DNA of 64,000 bases, from positions 64,001-128,000 of the forward strand of contig JAJEKV010000326.1 in the NCBI GenBank assembly GCA_021234155.1. The letters run 5' to 3'. The notes beneath the pieces are model-generated. The model was not told the origin of the DNA, did no database searches, and saw only the letters and a program-made list of their open reading frames with translations. The translations under genes and the position numbers were made by a program. Below are positions 1-10,852 of this stretch, in pieces (the first letter of the stretch is position 1; each line of letters starts with the position of its first letter). The stretch is from Isoetes taiwanensis (Eukaryota; Streptophyta; Lycopodiopsida; Isoetales; Isoetaceae).

Positions 1-104
1 TTATACTTGAAATATAGACCGATCCAACTTCTTAAGTGTATAAAGTAATTATCACATGTCTTGAGATAAACCAATTGTTTACATTCCTTTATCCTTATTT
101 GTAA

Positions 105-250
105 CCATTGGGAGTAAGAGTACCTGCTGTGGCCCGATGTAAAAACCCGGGGTAGATATGGGTGAACATGTGCTTACTATGAACGAGGCGTTTAAAAGTT
201 TTAATTTATATGACTGTAGTCTTAGTAAGAACATAATCGAAGAAGAAACT
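105..250 (+). repeat. 3' end of (GAA)n-tailed element, copy A
   Basis: This stretch matches the 3' ends at 3,624-4,110 and 9,829-10,387. Shared blocks, in order, are a gagtacctg..gtggcccg segment, a ccggggtagatat segment, and a terminal gactgtagtcttagtaagaacat block followed by a short GAA run (about three units). It is the most diverged of the three copies. Ending in a simple GAA repeat suggests a non-LTR-type or Penelope-like retroelement tail; this is inference, because no coding region is firmly tied to it. Confidence 0.6.
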
Positions 251-720
251 TTGACATCTACTTGTTGGAGGTATCTGACAAACACTGCATTTCTGAAACC
301 ATTTGAAATGAATTGCTTGTTGACATAATCTTTGTATTGCTCTGTCATTCAAGAGATGTTTACTGACCTAACGGGTAACATGCTCTTTATCTTGTCTGTA
401 ACAGTTTAAGGGCGTTTGGATCAAGCAACTAGCTGATCTGGGCTATGGGATGGTTGGCCGGGCGCCCAATAGGGCTGTGCAGTATCTGCTTTGCCTCATA
501 CCCAATCCAGAAATACACGAGGTAATCCACGAAGTTAAACAAACAAGATGCCACCGGATTCCTACTCTCACATTATCTATCTAGGTTTTAGCTCATGGTT
601 AGACTTATTCCTGAAGCTGGATGGTTTGGGGATGAGGACCAATGAGTGTGAACCTTTACTACAAACAAATGTTTCTTGACATACCAAACATCTTGGCTGA
701 TCGAGGCCGACCTTGATGAC
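238..720 (+). repeat. Duplicated block, copy 1 (post-GAA unit start)
   Basis: Starting at a GAA run, this segment aligns with 3,121-3,640. Both begin gaagaagaaa, then a tgacatctacttgttggagg-type sequence, then a conserved coding block. The two copies differ by many substitutions, so the duplication is not recent. Because both copies follow a GAA tract, the arrangement looks like head-to-tail units of one element. Confidence 0.7.
406..705 (+). pseudogene. Conserved coding block of unknown protein, copy 1 (frameshifted)
   Basis: Translation gives FKGVWIKQLADLG, LLCLIPNPEIHEV, then LGFSSWLDLFLKLDGLGM and finally DIPNILAD, in more than one frame. The same blocks recur in order in the copy at 3,316-3,640, which keeps a cleaner frame. 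A splice-acceptor-like ctgtaacag precedes the block. Conservation of protein sequence between diverged copies shows that it once encoded protein. I do not recognise the family. A frameshift near 700 separates it from the long downstream frame. Confidence 0.5.
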
Positions 721-1908
721 ATGCTTGCTATTGAATGTAAAGGCGGGTGTGGCCTACTTAGAAAAAAAGCCAACAACAAGAATGATAAGACTTTCAATAA
801 TGGTCCCGATCCGGTGACAACAATGACTCGATAATGTGACCCGGGCTTCACCAAATTCATCCCCAGGGAGGATCTTGAAATCATGAAAAGAGATGGTGAT
901 AATGGTGTAATTGTCACAATTGATCGGACATATGAAAACATGGTGAGACTAACACTGCATAACTGCCTAAGATTTCCAATAATATCTGAGATGGCCATTG
1001 AATGGCTAGGAGAAGAGTTTGACCATGGATTGTGGCGTAGTCAAAATTTCAGTACTTTAGCTCCTATAAGTACACAAGCTTGGATTATGATTGCAGGTCT
1101 GAATAATGATCATCTGAGGCAAATTGATGATGCCGCCAGAAATATGATCAAGCTAATGGATAAGGAGGAAGTTGAGTTTCCTTTTGGCACTGCACTCTTT
1201 GACAAACAATGTCAGAACAATACTGGAACTACACTATTTGTGAAGGCCCACATGGCGTATCCAGGTATAAAAAGGGAAAACAACTATCTGCACCGAATTT
1301 GGAGATCATACAGTCCATATTTTAAGTGCAATTGTACTGACTCTGCCATCTGCAAGGATTCAATCACATGGTTTGATCAAGCCATATGGTTTGCATGTAA
1401 TCATTTGGATAAGGTGTATCCCAGATACTCACCAGCAGGGAGAATGGGTGCTTTTTTGAGCTTCATACAACAGAAACTCAAAAAACCAGTGATGGCTCAT
1501 TTGGTCTATCTTCAAGTTCGTGATATGATGATCAGGGTCACAAACAAGTTAGCTGCCAACCCTGACTGTAATGTTCAAGCTGCATTTGGCAATACCAAGT
1601 TAGTAAACGTGTGTGAAATGATGATCAAAAAGCGAGAATTCATACTAGCAAAACACAACATCGCTGTTGAAGAATTCAATGTGGCGGCGCCATCTCAAAC
1701 ATTCGATGGGCGGCATGATGACTTTCTGCCACCCAGAGTTAGTAGGGTGAGCGCCAGCGCCAGTTGTCAAGTAATAGAACATATTGCTGACTACTCGGAA
1801 TCCAATGTTGCATGCACCAACAATGATGAGGCATCTGTATGTAAAGGCCCTAGGCCTGATGATACATATAATGCTGAAAGCATTAAACAAGCTCGTCTGA
1901 CGTACTAG
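712..1908 (+). pseudogene. Long reading frame of unknown function with one internal stop
   Basis: The frame runs from about 712 to the stop at 1908 with a single in-frame TAA near 832; the uninterrupted part from the ATG at 883 encodes 341 residues. It continues the protein of the upstream block (406-705) after a frameshift, so the original protein was longer. Visible features are a Cys-containing patch (FKCNCTDSAICKDS, about residue 143), a basic-aromatic segment after it, and a low-complexity Ser/Ala tail. There is no signal peptide or membrane segment. No family is recognised. Because it sits between two GAA-flanked units it may be an ORF of that element, or a captured gene. Confidence 0.5.
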
Positions 1909-2413
1909 AACATGGTTGGTACTCAAACCCCATAATGAATTACACATACTAAATTAGTCCAATGTACTAATTTAGTGATTATCTGCTATGCGAGGTTATG
2001 GATTGGCACCGTGGTTGCCTACCATATTACATATGATGTCGGGATCTTCCGGGATCTTAGGATTTGTTTAAATATAGAATATGATATTTTTTCTATATGT
2101 ATAAAATGGCTGAATTTTCATAATATATCAGTCATCCTACCTATTAGCAAGGTTTATAGTGTAAAGATACAGAAGTTTACTGCATGTAAACTCAATTTTG
2201 TATGGTATCTTATATTTCAATATAAACTCTTAATTTTGAAATGGCTCTAAGTGTGTGCATGTGTTTATCAATGTTTGTCTTGGTCATATAACACTTATGA
2301 TCTGACATAACATGATTTTCTTACAGCAGTAGTGCTCCTGTTGCACTCAAACACCCGTTCTTTTAATTTTTATGCATTCACGGCTGCATACTGATGAAAC
2401 CCTAATAATTTAG
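1909..2413. other. AT-rich non-coding spacer
   Basis: No supported gene is visible in about 500 bases between the two damaged ORFs. The composition is AT-rich. It could be an intron of the damaged element, ending near the aatttag before 2414, but I see no proof. Confidence 0.4.
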
Positions 2414-3038
2414 GTGGAAGAAATGAGGGATGAACGGATTATTACCATTGGACCGAGTGGAAGAAGGTTACTTTCAAAAAGTGGCAATAATACCAACAAA
2501 AAGGTCAGGGTACATTTTCATTACTCTTCCAAAGTTATTGATGGAATCAGTTTAAGGGATACTATCAAAGAATATCTGTACATGAGGCTTGGTGATTTTG
2601 GCAACCACGTTATGCAAAAAACATGCATAGGTTGGTTTTATGACTGTCCACTGATCGACTTAGTATACAAACCATACAGTATCTTTCCGCTCTGAAATAC
2701 CAAAGTGTATATGCCACATGCCAGGGATGCACAAGTTCATTGATCCCAAAATTGGCCATGTTAGGACAACGGATATGTCCATTATCAAGTCCAAAGAACT
2801 AAGAAATATGTTCCGGAAAGGCTTGAATTTTATCCCTGACCGACCATTAAACCTGCACAAATTCTTGGAGAACGTAAAAGAAGGCATTAATGTTTTGTTT
2901 GATGGTTTTGAGAGAGTTGGAATTGATATACATCCATATGAAGTTAGCAGTATCAAGTTGGGTCTTTTGGCATTTATCAAGGATAAGGCCATGAATGAAA
3001 TTAGAAAATCTACAAGAAGACACCATTCCATGATGTAA
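2414..3038 (+). pseudogene. Frameshifted retroelement-like ORF with CxC...HVxTxD block
   Basis: The first frame (2414-2692) reads KKVRVHFHYSSKVIDGISLR and CPLIDLVY. A +1 shift near 2664 moves the protein to the second frame, giving YTNHTVSFRSEIPKCICHM, then GHVRTTDMSIIKSKELRNMF and RKGLNFIPDRP, to a stop at 3036-3038. The order 'KKxRxxFHYSxKxxDGxSLR, PxxxxxY, CxC, GHVxTxDxxII, LRxxFxKG' matches a pattern I recall from uncharacterised reverse-transcriptase-bearing ORFs in animal and early-plant genomes, some possibly Penelope-like. That recollection is unverified. No RT catalytic box lies in the surviving part; the ORF ends just before the (GAA)n tract. Confidence 0.45.
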
Positions 3039-3042
3039 ATAT

Positions 3043-3129
3043 GAAGAAGAAGAAGAAGAAGAAGAAGAAGAAGAAGAAGAAGAAGAAGAAGAAGAAGAAG
3101 AAGAAGAAGAAGAAGAAGAAGAAGAAGAA
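3043..3129 (+). repeat. (GAA)29 microsatellite
   Basis: There are 87 bases of uninterrupted GAA. The tract joins the end of the broken ORF to the start of the second duplicated unit. It creates long poly-Leu or poly-Lys frames that are not genes. Confidence 0.95.
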
Positions 3130-3640
3130 ACGGTGACATCTATTTGTTGGAGGTATCCAACAAACGCATCATTTCTAAAACCTGTCTTTGTTGGGTTTAT
3201 TTATGTATTTATATTTAATTTAATTAAATATGAAGAACCACATCAGTTGTTTAACATGCTGATAGGTTTGTTGGTTATATATTTGTAAACTAACAGATAA
3301 AGTTTGACTGTTCCAGTTTAAAGGAGTCTGGATCAAACCGGCCGATATTGGCTCTTGTACAATGGAAGGGCCCCTAACAGGGTATGGGCAAGACTTATTG
3401 TGCCTGATTGCAAACCCAGGAATACATGAGGTAATTCTGAGATTAAGTAAAGACCTGCCTCCGGATGCATATTCCCCTGTGGTGCATCTGGGGTTCAGTT
3501 CATGGCTGGAACTTTTCCTTAAGTTGGATGGACTTGGAATGGTTGTCAAGGACTGTGAGCCTGTTCTGCAGCAAATGTTCTTGGATATCCCCAATATCTT
3601 GGCAGATAGATATCTTGGCAAATGTTCTCTCCTCTAATTG
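3121..3640 (+). repeat. Duplicated block, copy 2 (post-GAA unit start)
   Basis: Counterpart of 238-720: same order of GAA run, tgacatctatttgttggagg-type segment and conserved coding block. Here the GAA run is expanded to 29 units, against about three in copy 1. Confidence 0.7.
3316..3637 (+). pseudogene. Conserved coding block of unknown protein, copy 2
   Basis: One open frame carries GYGQDLLCLIANPGIHEVIL, LGFSSWLELFLKLDGLGMVV and CEPVLQQMFLDIPNILADR. It starts after an acceptor-like tgttccag. It aligns with the block at 406-705 and shows what that copy looked like before its frameshifts. The protein stops after ADRYLGKCSLL, where the sequence switches abruptly into the GAA-element 3' end at about 3,624, so it is a truncated coding remnant. 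Function is not recognised. Confidence 0.5.
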
Positions 3641-4110
3641 TCTCCATTTTGCTGTTAGAGTTGGCGTTAACGCGGAAGAGGATGGAATATGCTACATCAA
3701 GATTCAAAGTTTACTTTACACTTCATACTTTCAAATTCAAAACTTCATAGTTGTAAGATTTAAGTTAAGATTTAAGTTTATAGTTGTAAGATTGATTACC
3801 TTATACTTTCAAATTCAAAAACGTTATGTACAAATTGGATATGCTAATATGGAAATGATGATATGATTTATTTTACTCAAGATTTTTATTTTTGGATATA
3901 TTTTTCAATATAATAAATTATATGGGCTAAGGTTTGTAGAGTGCACGATGTGGCCCGGCCTAAAACCGAGGGGTGGATATTGGGATAAGTGATCTTGCCT
4001 TGAACAAGGTTCTTTTAATGCAATTGTTTGCATAACTGTGACTGTAGTCTTGGCAAGAACATGTACGAAGAAGAAGAAGAAGAAGAAGAAGAAGAAGAAG
4101 AAGAAGAAGA
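3624..4110 (+). repeat. 3' end of (GAA)n-tailed element, copy B
   Basis: Nearly identical over about 440 bases to 9,829-10,270, beginning with gttctctcctctaattgtct in both. The 3' part (a tggcccggcctaaaac region, then gactgtagtcttggcaagaa) is followed by a GAA run at 4,067-4,110. The high identity to copy C points to recent copying. Confidence 0.85.
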
Positions 4111-5470
4111 GAATATTCTTTTCGAATCTTCCATTAGTTGAAATTCTTAATGGCCTACTTGGTGATTATTTGGTGAATATTAAATGGCTAATTCATTTGG
4201 TATCCAATGGTGTAATACAACTGTTGGGATTTATTATATATGTTCATATGGGTTTAAATGTGGAGATACCATGTAATGGTGGAGATAACATGGAAAGATG
4301 TTTGATGGTGTAGATAACTATTTTGGTACAAGTTTGCCAAAAGTGCATTGATCTTAAAGAAAAAAATGGTACGAAACACATTGGTCTTATGCAACACATT
4401 GTAACCTTTAAAATATGATGGTAATTGGTGCCATTGAAACACGAAAATGTGCTATACCTAAACCATTTGATGCTATGCTTTTATAACGTGAGCACAATAT
4501 GATTTAGACTATGGGCTTGGAAATCGATTACAAGGCACAATTAAAACAGGTGCACTTGATTGAACATCTATCTAGAATGGGCATTTGATTGAACATCTAT
4601 CTAGAATGTCACCATTGGCAACATAGCTATGATGCATGTAATTTTTATATCTGAATGTTTAGACATGGCATGCATGCCAAGGGTTGCTTTTGAAAGAAGG
4701 CTTTGCATGCATGCACCTACTTTTACATTAGACATTCTTTATCTTATATAATAATGTTATTGTGTAAGTGTTGGACCCAGCCCTAGATCCAACGGCTAAA
4801 ATCTAGAGCCCTAAATCTAACGGCCACAATTTTGCATCTCCTCTCGGTATGGCTTCAACGCGGCTAACAATATTGCATCTCAACTTCAGCTCTCGGTGAT
4901 GGCTATGGCGGGCTAGGCAGCTATGACTATGGCATGCCATGTTGTAGGACGGTGGAAGCTTCAGAAGAGCAAAGGCGAAAATCACAGCTATACCAAGGCC
5001 TCCGATCAGAGCATTGCTTACAGAAGTTAAACCCCCGCACAGCTTTGGGAGAAGCCTTAGAGCTATACAAGGTTTCGAGGTTAATGTGGCCATAGCAATA
5101 GAGTTTGGGTTTTTTTTTCATAGGGTTCGCGAGTGCGGCTCTAGCTCTTCAGAAGCAAGTTTGTCTGCTTGCTTTTCCTTCATAAAATATCATGTATCGT
5201 TGTTTAGTATTTAGGAGCTCATGTCTTGGAGCAACCATATCCACCATCGATGAAACAAAGCTATTGAGCAAGGTAAGATTTTGAGCATGTTTGAGTTCCT
5301 TAGTTCCCATGGTTGGTTGTATATGAAAAGCCAAGCAAGCGGCATTTTTCTGGGGGCAAGCAGGGAAATAGTTATTTCGTGAAGGACATCCAGGTATTAA
5401 GAGGATAACTTCAATTAAAACTATAAGCACTTGGTAAGGCTTCATCTTCGCTGTTTGCTGTTTGCTTTGC
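4111..5470. other. Non-coding region, no gene supported
   Basis: Only short open frames without recognisable domains occur. Small local echoes are visible: two near-identical 'gattgaacatctatctagaatg' stretches at about 4,558 and 4,584, and a doubled 'cctagatccaacggctaaaatctagagccctaaatctaacgg' motif near 4,780-4,825. Confidence 0.4.
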
Positions 5471-5472
5471 AG

Positions 5473-5685
5473 ATGAAAATGGATGAAGATGTTGCAGGTC
5501 CTGTCCCAAGTACTAAAGATGCACATCTCCCTTATTTTTTGTTGGCTGATGAGTCTAATATTGTGAATAATTACGGACATTGCAACATACAACAGATTGG
5601 CAGAGTTGGTGCATATGGCCCAAAAGCTTGGTCAATTGTGAAGCTTATCGGACTGGAGCACAAAAAGAAGCATAATGTACAAAAG
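5473..5685 (+). CDS. Exon-like block, unknown protein
   Basis: A pyrimidine-rich stretch ending tttgctttgcag precedes an open block, MKMDEDVAGPVPSTKDAHLP onward to about GLEHKKKHNVQK. It ends at an aaaag|gtcaat donor-like site. Flanking GT/AG signals and coding-like composition suggest one internal exon of a larger gene, or an exon stranded among repeats. No family is recognised and no adjoining exons could be joined with confidence. Confidence 0.3.
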
Positions 5686-5760
5686 GTCAATTTCATTATC
5701 TTTACTTTATGTTTTATTTTATCCAACTCAAGGCATGTAGAAGAAAACAATATTTCCTGA
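5662..5760 (+). repeat. Local duplication, copy 1 (exon end plus donor)
   Basis: The stretch 'aaagaagcataatgtacaaaaggtcaatttcattatct' and the following poly-T-rich piece ending 'gaaaacaatatttcct' recur at 6,538-6,620. Copy 2 lacks the rest of the exon, so the end of the putative exon and its donor were copied about 870 bases downstream. Confidence 0.75.
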
Positions 5761-6537
5761 GTTGTAAAAAGTTCCCTTTACTCCAAAGCTTTACGGTTCA
5801 TTTATTGAAAGCGGGGTTTGATGGCTAATAGATATGATTCCACATCTAAAGTATACTGCAGGTGCATCTATAACAGTTGGATTGCAAGTTGCCACTTCAA
5901 ATAGGAAGATAGCTTACATTTAAAGTTATCTTATTTTGGTGCTCCATAGATCAGATCTCAGCATTCTGCACATAATGAGTAATCCTAATTGCGCATGCAG
6001 GGTGGCACCTAGCAAGTAAAAGGAACAAAATATATAGCAAGGAAAGGGCCTCTTGGAAAGGTATGAAGATAATGTTTGGGGATGATGTTTCCCGTTGCTC
6101 ATAAGTTGGTCCGTTCATCATTTTAGCATCTTTGTGGTGCCATGTTGTATCTGGCAATAGATCTAGGCAGCATATTACAGACATTTCCAGTCAATCCAAG
6201 TAAGTCATTGCTCCATAATTTTCTTCGTCATTGTAACCCTTTTATAGCAGGGCCCCATTGCGTGTTTAGTTCATTTTGTTCTAGACAACTGTATGCATGT
6301 GGTTATGCATGTATATGCTGCAGATAGATGTTTAGTTTGTACATCTATGGGTTTCTATGGCATGATCATCATGTTGCTATCAGCTTGGAGATAAACATGT
6401 TTTGACAGTGAATATCCGATTGCATGAACATAAGGGATGGCTGGTATATGATAAATGAGTGTGCATCAGAATAAGAAAAGCTACATCTTTTTCAATGATG
6501 CCTTGCTCGAGTCTGTGATATTACTTAAGCTTTTACT

Positions 6538-6620
6538 CAAAGAAGCATAATGTACAAAAGGTCAATTTCATTATCTCTATTTTATGTTTTATTTTGCCTG
6601 TAGAAAACAATATTTCCTCA
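6538..6620 (+). repeat. Local duplication, copy 2
   Basis: Partner of 5,662-5,760, with a deletion of about 18 bases before the 'tagaaaacaatatttcct' part. Confidence 0.75.
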
Positions 6621-6781
6621 GCTGTACTCTATAATACACTGAATAGTCATTCTCTTTTGCAAGGTTATGCCTTTTATGTATGTTCACGAGTAGTCCTATT
6701 TTGTAAGAATGATAACGATATGCAGTTTCCAAGTGCAATGTAGAACATTTTTGAAGACTTGATCCTAGAAGCTATCATAAA

Positions 6782-6850
6782 GTTTTTTTTTTTTTTTTTT
6801 TTTTTTTGGCAATAGGAAGGTAGGCCTTTAAGACGACCTTTGCTCATAGG
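6782..6850 (-). mobile_element. Poly(A)-ended LINE 3' terminus (fragment)
   Basis: A run of about 26 T is followed by ggcaataggaaggtaggcctttaagacgacc. On the minus strand this reads as a short 3' end with a poly(A) tail. The 'taggcctttaagac' core resembles the 3' ends of LINE-A (15,189-15,203), LINE-B (about 20,392) and LINE-C (about 39,970). Its upstream limit is not visible, so it may be a very short 5'-truncated copy. Confidence 0.4.
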
Positions 6851-7457
6851 TTGAACTCAAGCATAAAATGTGTTTGCAGATATAAAAGAAGATGGCTATG
6901 TTGTCTTGGCACTGTGTCAGTTGATTTTGCTACTAACATTTAGGTTGAAAATCAAGAATGTTGCATATAGATTGAAATTTTACGTTTATGAGCCAATTTA
7001 TATCATTGTTAAGAAATTGAACATCACAGACAAAATCTGAAAGAGTGTCTCTTGTGGAAATTAAAATCTCCAAATTGGCATACTAATGTATGTCTTAATA
7101 CAACAAATAGTGCTCCATGCTCCTATAAACGGAGGAGTTTAGAGATATTTTGCAAACTTGATGCACATAGCCACAACGCTTCTCACCTATGCAAAAGCGC
7201 TTCTCACATGTGGCTAGCATTGGTTGTTTTGAATGATGGTGATAGTATTTAAATCACAAGTTGCAAGAGACATCCATTACTTTCTAGAGCAAGTCGTAAC
7301 ATCCATCTAACTTATTGCAGATCATAACAATTTGCACTTGAATTTGCAGCATTCACTTGAGGTTGAGCCACCACACTAAAGCATGTTCATGATTTATTTC
7401 ACAATGTCACACATATTGTGAAACATATTTGGATGAGAGATTCACTCCCAAACTCGG

Positions 7458-7493
<36 letters not shown>

Positions 7494-9828
7494 TATAGAA
7501 GCAACTCCCAAAAGGCAGAGTGCCACTATCCATACCACCAAAAAAAGAAAGGAGGGGGGACGGGGGAAGGGGGGACCGCTTCTCGCTTTTCCTAACTACT
7601 TTTTGCAACTGAATTCCTTCATTGAAATAGTTTTGCCTTCCCCTTTGCAAGGTCTAACATGTGCCAAAGCTATAAGCAAATACTCTATTGAAGTTGGCAA
7701 AAGTATTGAAAAATTTGGTTGGCCACTTGGTAGATGACATTGATTGAGCTTATTAAAATGGGGCAAAGTTGTATGACAATGGTGCACAATTTGCAGCATA
7801 TTCAGTTTCCAATTTACTAAGTTTAAAACATTTTATAATTTATTTAGTCGTTAAGAAAAAAAATAGAAACTTTGGCCTATGCTACAATCGTAGCTCAAAA
7901 TATAATACCATAGCCACAAGCCCAGCAACGCTGGGCAATTTTCTAGTCTTTATTATTGTGTGGAAAAGACAAAGGCATTGGCAAAAAGCACAACCGTGCT
8001 CTACATGCAAAAATTTTTAAGAAAACATAAGGCATGGAGGACTATGCAAGTACGTATACATTTTTTTCTCTTACGTAAATGTTAAGTGTATGATGGGTTG
8101 AGGCAAAATTTGCTTTTGTGGGGTTTTTTTGGCTACATAGCCTTGGCTATAAAACCTTAAAATTGCATTTGAATGTCACCTTTTGAAATCGATTTAGGGC
8201 ATATCCATATTATTGGTTAGGGCAAAAATTATTTTCACGGCTGCAAGCGGCCACTTTGGTCGTTTCAAATGTGGATGAACAGAGCTTTCCAGATTTGATC
8301 GTGGCAACCAAAAATGCAGTCCGGATCTGCTTGTTGTAACTGGAATTCCACTGGTGGTTCCTATCTTGTGAAAAAAGTCTCATTACATATGCACGAATGC
8401 GATTTGGTTTAAATCTGAGGTTCCTGCTTTTACATCACGAATTTTTGTGGTGCATACTTTAAGATTCTTGGTTGTTGCATCCAACAAACAATGGCACTTT
8501 ATTTCAACAGGATGCCAGGATGGTAATATGCTGCGCCAATATGGTATATGGCAATATCCGTGTATGTTTTTCTGCCAAAATTGTGATGCAAAACGACCTG
8601 AGCATAAATCAGGATGCTGTTATGAGGAATACTAATGCTTGGAGTTGGCACTGGCATGTTATATTTTGTCTCAAGCAGCAGTGCCATGTTCTCACAAGCA
8701 GCTTACATATCTGAAACAAAGGTATGATTTGTGCCCAAATTATAATGGTATACTTGATTCTATTAGCAGACCCCTCTGCCTTAAATAACATCTGATATTT
8801 TGTTGGGATGCTATCTTGATGCTTTGGCCCCTGGATAACAGATGTATAATACAAATAGATAGGCCTAATACATATGGCTTTATGCCATATTTGGTTTCTT
8901 CTGCAGCCTATTCAAATTCGAAAATGCTTAGATATTGGCTTTTATGGCCTTAGATCGAGAGGTCGCTTTCAGTGTAATGTGGATGCTCATACGCAAGAAA
9001 TACAATTGTGGGAGCATATATTCGTGTTTTTATGCATAAAATATTTCTTGTCACATGATGTATAGAAATGTAATGCCGTAAAAAGAGCATGATCCCAATA
9101 GTTCTCTGATTTCTATGCTATTCCTTTTTAGGGATAAATTGTTTACTATATTTTACTTGCTCTAACATGAAGACCTTGATCATAAATGTCCGGTCTAAAT
9201 GGCATGGTTCGGAATCGTGATGTTTAAGCAACTAAGGCTACATGGGTTTGCTTGAACGAAATAAATAAATTTGAGTTTTCTACCTTGTGAGATGCATGCA
9301 ACCGGCTTGTTAACATGGTTTACCTGATGGATAGGCATCTTTGTGGTGTAAGTCTTATGCAGGATAATGATTCACTAGTTTGTGTTATCTGATTAATTCT
9401 ACAGGCCTGTATGTGCTAGGATGCTTGTAGCATGTCTAGGCATCAATCATTTAAAGCACCCACTGAGTTATTCTTACATGCTTGGATGCTTGTAGCATGT
9501 CTAGCATATTATGTCTAAAGCAACAAGGTTTGTTGTTGTAGTTTAAAATGATAAAAATGTTAGGATATGCTATGAAATTGACTATGGTTATCAAGGTTGC
9601 CAGCCAGATTTGGGACTAAGAAATTAGTTCTCGTCTAATGGTAATGCTTGAGACCAACTGGGAAATTTAAAATATCGTATTCCAGTTTCCTTTTCTTGTT
9701 AAATGTCACCTCAGGGCAAAAGGATACAATTGGTGATCAGTGATAAACTGAGAGACCCAATGTACCTTTTGGCCCTTGCACATTTACCATTATCATGCTA
9801 ATTGTGTATTGATTGGCTGCAGGTACGG
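6851..9828. other. Long stretch with no supported gene
   Basis: AT-rich DNA holding only short open frames. Visible items are a poly(A) run at 7,459-7,490, a G-rich patch at 7,551-7,576, and two copies of 'ggatgcttgtagcatgtctag' (about 9,418 and 9,483). I see no domain, RNA gene or clear element boundary. Confidence 0.4.
7459..7490 (+). repeat. Poly(A) tract
   Basis: About 32 consecutive A. It could be the tail of a plus-strand retroposon, but no element body or target duplication is recognisable. Confidence 0.8.
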
Positions 9829-10265
9829 GTTCTCTCCTCTAATTGTCTCCATTTTGCTGTTAGAGTTGGCGTTAACGCGGAAGAGGATGGAATATGCTAC
9901 ATCAAGATTCAAAGTTTATTTTACACTTCATACTTTCAAATTCAAAACTTCATAGTTGTAAGATTTAAGTTAAAATTTAAGTTTATTGTTGTAAGATTGA
10001 TTACCTTATACTTTCAAATTCAAAAACGTTATGTATAAATTGGATATGCTAATATGGAAATGATGATATGAATTATTTTACTCAAGATTTTTATTTTTGG
10101 ATATTTTTCAATATAGTAAATTATATGGGCTAAGGTTTGTAGAGTACCTGATGTGGCCTGGCCTAAAAAACCAGGGTGGATATTGGGATAAGTGATCTTG
10201 CCTTGAACAAGGTTCTTTTAATGTAATTGTTTGCATAATTGTGACTGTAGTCTTGGCAAGAACAT

Positions 10266-10297
<32 letters not shown>

Positions 10298-10387
10298 AAG
10301 AAGAAGAAGAAGAAGAAGAAGAAGAAGAAGAAGAAGAAGAAGAAGAAGAAGAAAGAAGAAGAAGAAGAAGAAGAAGAAGAAGAAGAA
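9829..10387 (+). repeat. 3' end of (GAA)n-tailed element, copy C
   Basis: Starts abruptly with gttctctcctctaattgtct after an unrelated tgcaggtacgg, matches copy B for about 440 bases, and ends in about 120 bases of GAA/AAG with one extra A near 10,352. The sharp 5' start and simple-repeat 3' end are what a 5'-truncated retrotransposed copy would show. I could not find a convincing target-site duplication. Confidence 0.85.
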
Positions 10388-10852
10388 TGTTTATTATGTC
10401 TATGAGAGAGAGAGAGATGCCTTGGCCACATGCTGGAAGGTGAGAGAGAATAGGAGAGGTGAGAGATTATGAGAGATGGGTGTGGGAGTGAAAAAATCCA
10501 ACTCTCACCTTGAGAGATGATTGACCCCTAACAGCCGTTAGGAACGTTTCCATTAACCACTAACTTAACAACCCCCTAAAATTATGTCACCTGAAAATCA
10601 TCACCGAAAACTTTCCCTCGTCGAAATTTTGGGGCACTATTCTCCCCTGTTTCTTGGTCTTCAATGCCGTGCAAATCCTTGAATTCCCACTAATTCTTCG
10701 ATCCATCTTATTGATTTGCGGTGTAGAGGTATTTCTTAGCTTGTTCAACCCTTATTAATTTAATTCGATTCAATCTTACGTTGTTCTGATATCAAATTAT
10801 ATTAGAATAGATATTGTTTCTTAGTTGCTTAGCTTGAATTATATAAAGTCCA
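10388..10852. other. Spacer before the Harbinger ORF, including purine-rich GAGAGA patch
   Basis: Contains several GAGAGA runs (10,406-10,475) and a possible promoter/leader region for the ORF that follows. The left terminus of the Harbinger element should lie here, but I could not pair a terminal inverted repeat with the right side. Confidence 0.35.

Noticed and set aside
2660-3139. Minus-strand frame with a long poly-Leu run
   Set aside because: Pure translation of the (GAA)29 microsatellite; the same applies to the Leu/Lys/Phe runs at 4,067-4,110 and 10,268-10,387.
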